A stretch of DNA of 33,160 nt from a virus. The notes below the pieces were generated by a model, which had not been told where the DNA came from, ran no database searches, and saw only the letters and a list, made by a program, of their open reading frames with translations. How positions within the stretch are numbered: the first letter of the stretch is position 1; each line of letters begins with the position of its first letter. This document shows positions 27,691 through 33,160 of this stretch, piece after piece. A program made the position numbers and the translations under genes. The stretch is from the IMG/VR virus record IMGVR_UViG_3300030118_002622, positions 1-33,160 of that record. One strand, written 5' to 3'.

Positions 27691-30600
27691 TTAATCATCA
27701 TAAAAATCAGTAGCCAACGCAAAAATCGGTAATATTGGAGAGTTGTATTTAAACTCTCTTGCTGCTTCTGTGTCTTCGCCGTTCATGTAATGAGTAGCGC
27801 CTTTGATCCAAGACGCAACCATTCCAGGGGCCGCGCCAGCTGGTTCAGAAATAGCATCAAAGAAAGAGGGGTTATATTTAGGCTTCAATATTGAATCACG
27901 TTCATCAAGTAAGCCTGTGCCAATAGCAACATGTGTAGCGGTATAAGCTATATCGCCATATACACCAAAAATCCCAGACTGATCTACGGTACGTTGAAAG
28001 ATTTCTGCATCAGAACGCGCATCAAACCACCATCTGTCCTTTTTTAAATTAAGAGCTAAATAACCCAAGCCAAGCAATGCAAAAGCACCAGTAATGCGGT
28101 GTCTACGCATTGGGTCTGCCAAGCCGCCAGTTACACGTGCTGTTGCACCAAGCATAAAATTATAAAACTGGAAAGGAAATGTCATCAAACCAGACTCAAG
28201 ACGAACTAATGGGATTGTTTTTGATGATGCACGTTGATCAATGTCAGACTCACCAAAACCAATCTTCTTCATCCATGGTCTATATCGAACATAAACTGTG
28301 CCATCCATTATGCGTGGTTTATCAAAAGCTGTTGCATGAAGAACAGTATTGCCAATACCAGCATTCATAGCGGTATTCCATTTGCGTATTAACTCACGGT
28401 CTGCTTGAGTTTTATTAGGCCATTTATCAATATTAGGATGTAATATATGATCGCCTTTTTCATAGGGCAGCTGTGCCATAATTTTTGCATCACGTTCTGA
28501 TATGCCATATCGCAATAAATATCGCGCATCAGCTTCATCGATAGTGTTGTTAGCCATTCTGACAACTTTATCCATCAGATCACTAGCACGAAACGATCCA
28601 TCAATCTGTTTAAATATATAAGTAAGAGTGCCAAGGCCATTACCAAGAATCGGTATATTGTAATAAGCTCTTGTTATTGGATTCAAAACCCGCTCTACAG
28701 CGGTAGGCTCAATTCCATCAATGTTATCAGCAATAATACGTTGCTGCACACCGCCTAGTGCCAGCTCAGTCGCTTCTCCAGTAGCAGGTATGAGCTTTCT
28801 ATTTTTACCAAGAAGGCTTCTATCAAGCTCTGTACGTGCGCCCATAAACATTTTCATAGGCCCACGTTCCATAACAAGCATTCCAGCATCAGTAACAGAG
28901 GCTAGTGCAGCTGCATCAAGATAGGAAATGCCAGCAGTTTCTTTAAGCAATCTAGCAGTTTGATTATCAAATCGTGATGGGTCTTTGATATGTTCACCCA
29001 TTACACGCTCGTACTCAAACGCCATGTCAGCACGAAGCGATACTATCTTTTTCTCAGCAAATCCTTTTTCACGCATTTCAAATTCAGCATCATCAAGAAT
29101 ATCATCGATGCTTTGATTGCCATACTTTCTTGCAAATTCAATACGCTTGCCAACTCTTGCAGCATAAGATCGTGCAACGCGCATATCCTTAATTATAAAG
29201 TCTTTTATCTTATATTCTGGTATTGCGATTTGTCTGTGACGTAAATGTTTGCCTTTAGGGATTCCACTCATTTCAACAACAAGCATCTGATCGCCCTCTT
29301 CCATGATGGACGCAACAGCATCTTCAGCAATCTTTCTTGGCTCCGCTCTTGTTGCTGGATCTACTTCTATAAACTTTTGCGCCTTATCATCCCAAAAGCT
29401 AACAACGGGATTGTTTTTAATATGCTCTTCAAAAATGTCTACAAGACGTTTACGCATATTATCATCAGCTGCAATAGCAGCTTTATCATAGTAAATAGGT
29501 AGTGTGTAATTATCTGTAATTGAGTTTTTAATAAGACCTTCATTAAACTCAACTTGCTTCCTCATAGATTCAAGGCGTTTTGCTTGACCAGCCGTTAGCC
29601 CACGCTCTGATTGCATACGCTCCATATATTCAATGTCCAACTGGATACGAGCATTCCTATCTTTCAAAGGCTGTACACTGGTTATGAGGTTAAGAGCTTC
29701 TAACTCATCTCTAAATTTTTCAAAGAATGTATCGATTTCAACCATTGCCTGTCTAAAGTCAGCAGAAAATGTTCCATCGTATTTTTTAAAACCTTGACCA
29801 GCCTGTTTAAGCAAACGAGCCTCATTAACAGCTGAATACCAATCTTCAAATGTTTTTGAATTTCTCCACTTAGCAACAATGTTATCTGTGTTGTAACCAA
29901 ATACACGTGTTGCAGCTCCCTTTGATCTACCAAGCTGGTCTTTTGCCCAAAGATCACGCATCACATTTACATGGGTAACGTATGTTCCAATGTGTGTTTC
30001 TGCTTGTTGGTGTACAGACTGTGTAGTTGCTTGCCCATTTGAAAGATTCTTTGTTGAAATATGTTCAACCCCAACCATACGATGCACAAAAACCTTCATA
30101 GAATTTGTGCCATTTTCTAATATACGTTTGCTAGGAGTTGTAAGCATCTTCCATGCTAATGACCTAGTAAGTGGAGTCTCTTCTAACTCAAGGCCGCTTC
30201 TAGAGCGATCTAGTGCTATTTTGTTAGTACGATCTACATATGCTGCCTCTGATTCACCTTTGACGCGTTTGTTTTGTGATCGGACAATAGAACGCATTAC
30301 TTGAAACTCACCCCATTCATCAGGAGTAAGGAAGTCTGTTTCTTTTAAAGGAGTGGCACCTTTAACTTCTGCGCGAATCCACGGACGTTGATCAAATTCA
30401 ATTGATAGTTGAGTATCATCAATTGTAATCTTTTTGTTCTTCGTGGTTATTGGTTGCTGTGGATTGCCTTTTAAAGCTATTTCATTAATAGCATTTTCAT
30501 AATCAGCAACACCTGTAGGTGATTTCTTATTTATTCCAAGATCAGATGGACGCACCATAGTATGAGCAATCTCATGATTACGTACAAAATTTACCCACTC

Positions 30601-31530
30601 GTCTGGAGTTTTAAAAGCATCTTTTGCAAGTGGTTTAACACCTTTAACTTTTGGCTTAGTCCAAGGCGCTTTATCAAATGTTGACTTGATGTACTCAGAA
30701 TCAATTTTAACAGTTTGTGTTTTTGAATTGTATAAAGCTGGAACATATCTTCCATTAACTGTCTTACCTGTATTGCCTTCTTCAATTTTTATTTTAGATG
30801 AAACAGGCAAACGGCTGTTATTATCACCACGCTCAATAGTAAATCCATCAATTTCTCTTTTAAGAGAAGATCGACCTTGAAACTGTGCGTTTCGCATAGA
30901 CTGAGTTTTACGTGCATAGTTATATCCAGCACGCGCAACAGATGGAATAGAACCAATAACGCCACCAAAAAATGTTGTTGCAAGTATATTTGATGCAACT
31001 TCTTCATCAGTAACTGTTTTGTCAAATGGCGCACGAATAGCCTCTGAGGCTACACCAGTAACAAATCCACCTCTAGCACTTGCCAATGCAGCCTGACGTA
31101 CAGTCATGCCACCTTTTGCTAACAAACCAAGTTGGCCGAAGATAGGTAAAGCAAAAACAATATTTAATGGATCAATCAAACTTGCAATGAGAACACCGCC
31201 ACTTGTAATGCCAGCACGTGTTAAAACATCTTTCTCAAATAAACGCTCATCAATATTTCGTTTGATATAATCTAAATGCTCCTGATCTTTAGCTCTTGCA
31301 ATCTGGCCTAAATATTCCTCATATCCTGCGGCTTGTGTGAATGGATCAAAATCTGGATCAAATGATCTGTTTCCAAAAACACTTTCTTCTTCAATTCGAT
31401 CAAGTAATGGGCTGTATTGATACGCAAATGTAGATTTAAATGCCTGACCAAATGTTGGAGCATCTAAAGGAGCATTAAGCAACCCAGTATCAAGCGGTGG
31501 AGTATACGCATTTTCCAGTGTAACTGGCAT
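27691..31530 (-). CDS. Very large internal virion protein, 1279 aa, with zinc-protease-like module
   Basis: The product is 1279 aa. By size and position it is the counterpart of T7 gp16, the largest ejected core protein. Residues 106-165 and 178-200 hold hydrophobic, Gly/Ala-rich stretches (ITSGGVLIASLIDPLNIVFA, LATTFFGGVIGSIPSVARAG) suited to membrane insertion. Residues 272-354 hold a module with HEIAH (319-323) and a downstream Glu350, resembling a zinc metallopeptidase. Residues 366-440 repeat the module without those residues. The rest is helical and charged. I see no transglycosylase motif of the T7 gp16 N-terminus. The start overlaps the 714-aa gene's stop (ATG at 31530). Confidence 0.82.
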   Translation of the reverse strand: MPVTLENAYTPPLDTGLLNAPLDAPTFGQAFKSTFAYQYSPLLDRIEEESVFGNRSFDPDFDPFTQAAGYEEYLGQIARAKDQEHLDYIKRNIDERLFEKDVLTRAGITSGGVLIASLIDPLNIVFALPIFGQLGLLAKGGMTVRQAALASARGGFVTGVASEAIRAPFDKTVTDEEVASNILATTFFGGVIGSIPSVARAGYNYARKTQSMRNAQFQGRSSLKREIDGFTIERGDNNSRLPVSSKIKIEEGNTGKTVNGRYVPALYNSKTQTVKIDSEYIKSTFDKAPWTKPKVKGVKPLAKDAFKTPDEWVNFVRNHEIAHTMVRPSDLGINKKSPTGVADYENAINEIALKGNPQQPITTKNKKITIDDTQLSIEFDQRPWIRAEVKGATPLKETDFLTPDEWGEFQVMRSIVRSQNKRVKGESEAAYVDRTNKIALDRSRSGLELEETPLTRSLAWKMLTTPSKRILENGTNSMKVFVHRMVGVEHISTKNLSNGQATTQSVHQQAETHIGTYVTHVNVMRDLWAKDQLGRSKGAATRVFGYNTDNIVAKWRNSKTFEDWYSAVNEARLLKQAGQGFKKYDGTFSADFRQAMVEIDTFFEKFRDELEALNLITSVQPLKDRNARIQLDIEYMERMQSERGLTAGQAKRLESMRKQVEFNEGLIKNSITDNYTLPIYYDKAAIAADDNMRKRLVDIFEEHIKNNPVVSFWDDKAQKFIEVDPATRAEPRKIAEDAVASIMEEGDQMLVVEMSGIPKGKHLRHRQIAIPEYKIKDFIIKDMRVARSYAARVGKRIEFARKYGNQSIDDILDDAEFEMREKGFAEKKIVSLRADMAFEYERVMGEHIKDPSRFDNQTARLLKETAGISYLDAAALASVTDAGMLVMERGPMKMFMGARTELDRSLLGKNRKLIPATGEATELALGGVQQRIIADNIDGIEPTAVERVLNPITRAYYNIPILGNGLGTLTYIFKQIDGSFRASDLMDKVVRMANNTIDEADARYLLRYGISERDAKIMAQLPYEKGDHILHPNIDKWPNKTQADRELIRKWNTAMNAGIGNTVLHATAFDKPRIMDGTVYVRYRPWMKKIGFGESDIDQRASSKTIPLVRLESGLMTFPFQFYNFMLGATARVTGGLADPMRRHRITGAFALLGLGYLALNLKKDRWWFDARSDAEIFQRTVDQSGIFGVYGDIAYTATHVAIGTGLLDERDSILKPKYNPSFFDAISEPAGAAPGMVASWIKGATHYMNGEDTEAAREFKYNSPILPIFALATDFYDD
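30211..30435 (-). repeat. Module copy 2 in 1279-aa protein (active-site residues lost)
   Basis: Residues 366-440: KITIDDTQLSIEFDQRPWIR, AEVKGATPLKETDFLTPDEW, GEFQVMRSIVRSQNK and ending TNKIAL. In the alignment FVRNHEIAH becomes FQVMRSIVR, so both His and the Glu are replaced, and NEIAL becomes NKIAL. The scaffold residues are kept, as in a pseudo-enzyme copy. Confidence 0.72.
30469..30717 (-). repeat. Module copy 1 in 1279-aa protein (HEIAH intact)
   Basis: Residues 272-354: KIDSEYIKSTFDKAPWTKPK, VKGVKPLAKDAFKTPDEWVN, FVRNHEIAHTMVR and ending AINEIAL. HExxH at 319-323 and Glu350 would supply the zinc ligands and general base. It matches copy 2 in the order I..FD..PW...VKG..PL....F.TPDEW..F, then N.IAL. 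Confidence 0.75.
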
Positions 31531-33160
31531 TATTCTTGATTCTTTCTGCGTCTAACTTCTTCACGTATGTCACTTATTGAAGGAGGTGACTGATTATCGA
31601 CAATTTTGCTTATCTGCATTTCACGTGTACGCAAATCACGTGCAGCATCTATTTTAGCTTGCATTGCTGCGCCAAACTTAGCAGCCATTGTTGAGTTCTG
31701 ATTGATCATTTGAGACTTAATATATATTGGGCCATTTGAGTTCATAATAGCGCTGCCATTTTGATCAAGAACTTGCCATGTAACAGAAGAGTTTGTGGAG
31801 TCAGGTGCTGGATATAAAAATGCATTATCGCCAAGTGTTAAACGTGGATTAGCTGTACGAATTTTCCTATTTGCCATTTCTTCAAATTGATCATAGATTT
31901 CACCGCTTGGGTAAAATCTTTCAGGAGCAAATTCAGAACGCTTCACACGTTTTGCGCCCATAATATTAGGAGTCATAATCAGACTTGTTGGAGCGTAAAT
32001 TGTTTCATAAGCAGTTTGTAAATATTCATCAGCTTCTTCTGGAGGCAAAGAAGCGTAAGCACGAATTGCTATAGTTTCCAAACGGCGTATTGCCGATGGA
32101 TTCATATCGTCAATTAAATCTTCTTCTATTATTCTATCTTTAATCTGGGCATATGCATCTTTATTAGGATTGCCTAAACGCCTACGCGCTTCATTTTGCA
32201 AATCTTCTCCAACAGTAGAGCCTTTCGTAATTGATGTTGCGTATTCATTGGCAGCGTCCATCCCATAAGATAGAGCATAATTATTCACATTTTTCCAAAA
32301 GGAATTAACTTCATTGGATAATTTAGCATTTACAACAGGGCCATCTTTTGTCATTCCCATAGAGCCTGTACCCCACAATGTAAGCAGGTTACTAAGTTCT
32401 TGTGTGGTTGTTGGTTTCCCAGAATAAACATTATTGAATGCTTTAACCATTGCGCTTGGAAAGACTTGACCATTACGTAAAAATTTACCCAAAGCAGAGT
32501 TCGGGTCTCGCGCTTGAGAAACCCCTGTATCACCTAAAATAGTTTCTGGGTCTAATCCACCAGCAGTAAAAAAGTCCTGCATATCATTTTCAGTTTTAGA
32601 GCCATTGCCAGCATGTAAGGCACCATTAACTTGATTCATAAATTCTGAGCGCAATAAAGAGTTCTTAGCGTCTTGGCTTTGTCTTGATGAATACTGGTTA
32701 GCAACTGTACGAATATCAGCAGCAATAATATCGCGTACTTGCGCGTCTTGAATCTCCGCTATTGTTTGATCGGTAATGCCTCTTGCAGAAAGAGCTTCTC
32801 TTAATGTTACTTCTTTACCGCCAACAACAACTTTCCTGTCTGGCTCTACAATCTGGTTGCCGCGATAGGACTCTGCCATTGCATCAAGCAAATCAAATTC
32901 ACCTGCGGCAATCATTTGATTCGCAACCATATCAGCTTGCTGACCATAAAACATTATATCAATAGATCTGACAGCGGCTTGTTGCTGGCTTAGATTACCG
33001 CCCATACTTATAATTCTGCCAGCCTCAATACGAGAGTTTTCCGCAAGCTGTTTAGCTTGCTCCATATCACCAGATAGAATTAAAGCTTGAATAGTATTTA
33101 CATTGTCTTGAATACCTAGCAGCTGATTAGTTATTGCAGCTGTTTCTTCATCTTTGATTT
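31530..33160 (-). CDS. Internal virion protein, 714 aa: C-terminal part (split by window ends)
   Basis: This is the continuation of the gene whose start is at 613. The frame stays open to the window edge, and the ATG at 33065 is internal (Met204 of the full protein), not the true start. This part is Asn/Gln/Ala-rich and helical, with DPETILGDTGVSQARDPNSA, NNYALSYGMDAANEYATSIT and SLPPEEADEYLQTAYETIYA. The C-terminus is charged (ISDIREEVRRRKNQE). No catalytic motif is recognised. It is probably an ejected internal core protein of the T7 gp15 type, between the 138-aa and 1279-aa internal proteins. Confidence 0.8.
   Translation of the reverse strand, partial: IKDEETAAITNQLLGIQDNVNTIQALILSGDMEQAKQLAENSRIEAGRIISMGGNLSQQQAAVRSIDIMFYGQQADMVANQMIAAGEFDLLDAMAESYRGNQIVEPDRKVVVGGKEVTLREALSARGITDQTIAEIQDAQVRDIIAADIRTVANQYSSRQSQDAKNSLLRSEFMNQVNGALHAGNGSKTENDMQDFFTAGGLDPETILGDTGVSQARDPNSALGKFLRNGQVFPSAMVKAFNNVYSGKPTTTQELSNLLTLWGTGSMGMTKDGPVVNAKLSNEVNSFWKNVNNYALSYGMDAANEYATSITKGSTVGEDLQNEARRRLGNPNKDAYAQIKDRIIEEDLIDDMNPSAIRRLETIAIRAYASLPPEEADEYLQTAYETIYAPTSLIMTPNIMGAKRVKRSEFAPERFYPSGEIYDQFEEMANRKIRTANPRLTLGDNAFLYPAPDSTNSSVTWQVLDQNGSAIMNSNGPIYIKSQMINQNSTMAAKFGAAMQAKIDAARDLRTREMQISKIVDNQSPPSISDIREEVRRRKNQE
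33063..33160. repeat. Terminal overlap, copy 2
   Basis: Identical to 2-99. Removing one copy gives a circle of about 33,061 bp. The base just before this copy is c (33062) while base 1 of the window is t; c gives Glu and t would give Lys at residue 205 of the internal virion protein. Confidence 0.9.

Noticed and set aside
33065-33065. Start codon of a 511-aa protein at 33065
   Set aside because: The frame is open upstream to the window edge and continues at 4-613 through the join, so this Met is internal.

Overview
The window is a complete small tailed-phage genome with a short-tailed (podovirus, T7-like) virion plan. The last 98 bases (33063-33160) repeat bases 2-99 exactly, and one reading frame runs through that overlap without a break. 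I therefore read the window as a circular contig of about 33,061 bp that was cut inside an internal virion protein gene. The host cannot be read directly. The A+T-leaning composition and the cassette of small lysine-rich proteins resemble podoviruses of marine Proteobacteria, which is an inference from memory.

There are two transcription units. A rightward early/replication unit runs from 14360 to 21633. A leftward late unit starts near 13.8 kb and runs down through position 1 and round the circle to 21599. In leftward order the late unit carries: terminase small subunit (13773-13399); a 371-aa protein; a run of small, mostly basic proteins; terminase large subunit (10226-8712); portal; scaffold; a T7 gp13-like protein; major capsid protein; the two tail tubular proteins; three internal virion proteins (138, 714 and 1279 aa, the 714-aa one split by the window ends); the tail fibre with a tail assembly chaperone and a second receptor-binding-type protein; and a lysis group ending in an M15-type endolysin. 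Start and stop codons overlap almost throughout, which suggests translational coupling.

The early unit encodes: a 187-aa protein of unknown function with its own terminator; a small membrane protein; a stand-alone DnaA domain IV DNA-binding protein; a DUF932 protein; an XRE-type regulator; a PD-(D/E)XK nuclease; a lambda-O-like winged-helix initiator whose gene overlaps a putative helicase-loader gene by 212 nt; a YqaJ-type exonuclease; an ERF annealing protein; and a small protein ending in an SSB-like acidic tail. I find no DNA polymerase, primase, replicative helicase, RNA polymerase or integrase. The phage therefore probably recruits the host replisome and host RNA polymerase.

The most notable non-coding signal is the 9-mer TGTGCGTTG on the minus strand. 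It occurs five times, always in the late direction: before terS, before the 371-aa gene, before the terL-portal linker gene, before the tail fibre gene, and about 140 bp before the capsid gene. It looks like a phage-specific late promoter or activator site. Its complement ends in CACA like a DnaA box, so the phage DnaA-type domain is one testable reader. Other points of interest are a zinc-protease-like module duplicated in the 1279-aa virion protein with the catalytic residues lost in the second copy, a 500-nt hairpin-rich divergent region, a possible small RNA at 17027-17084, and a series of intrinsic-terminator-like hairpins that punctuate the early unit.
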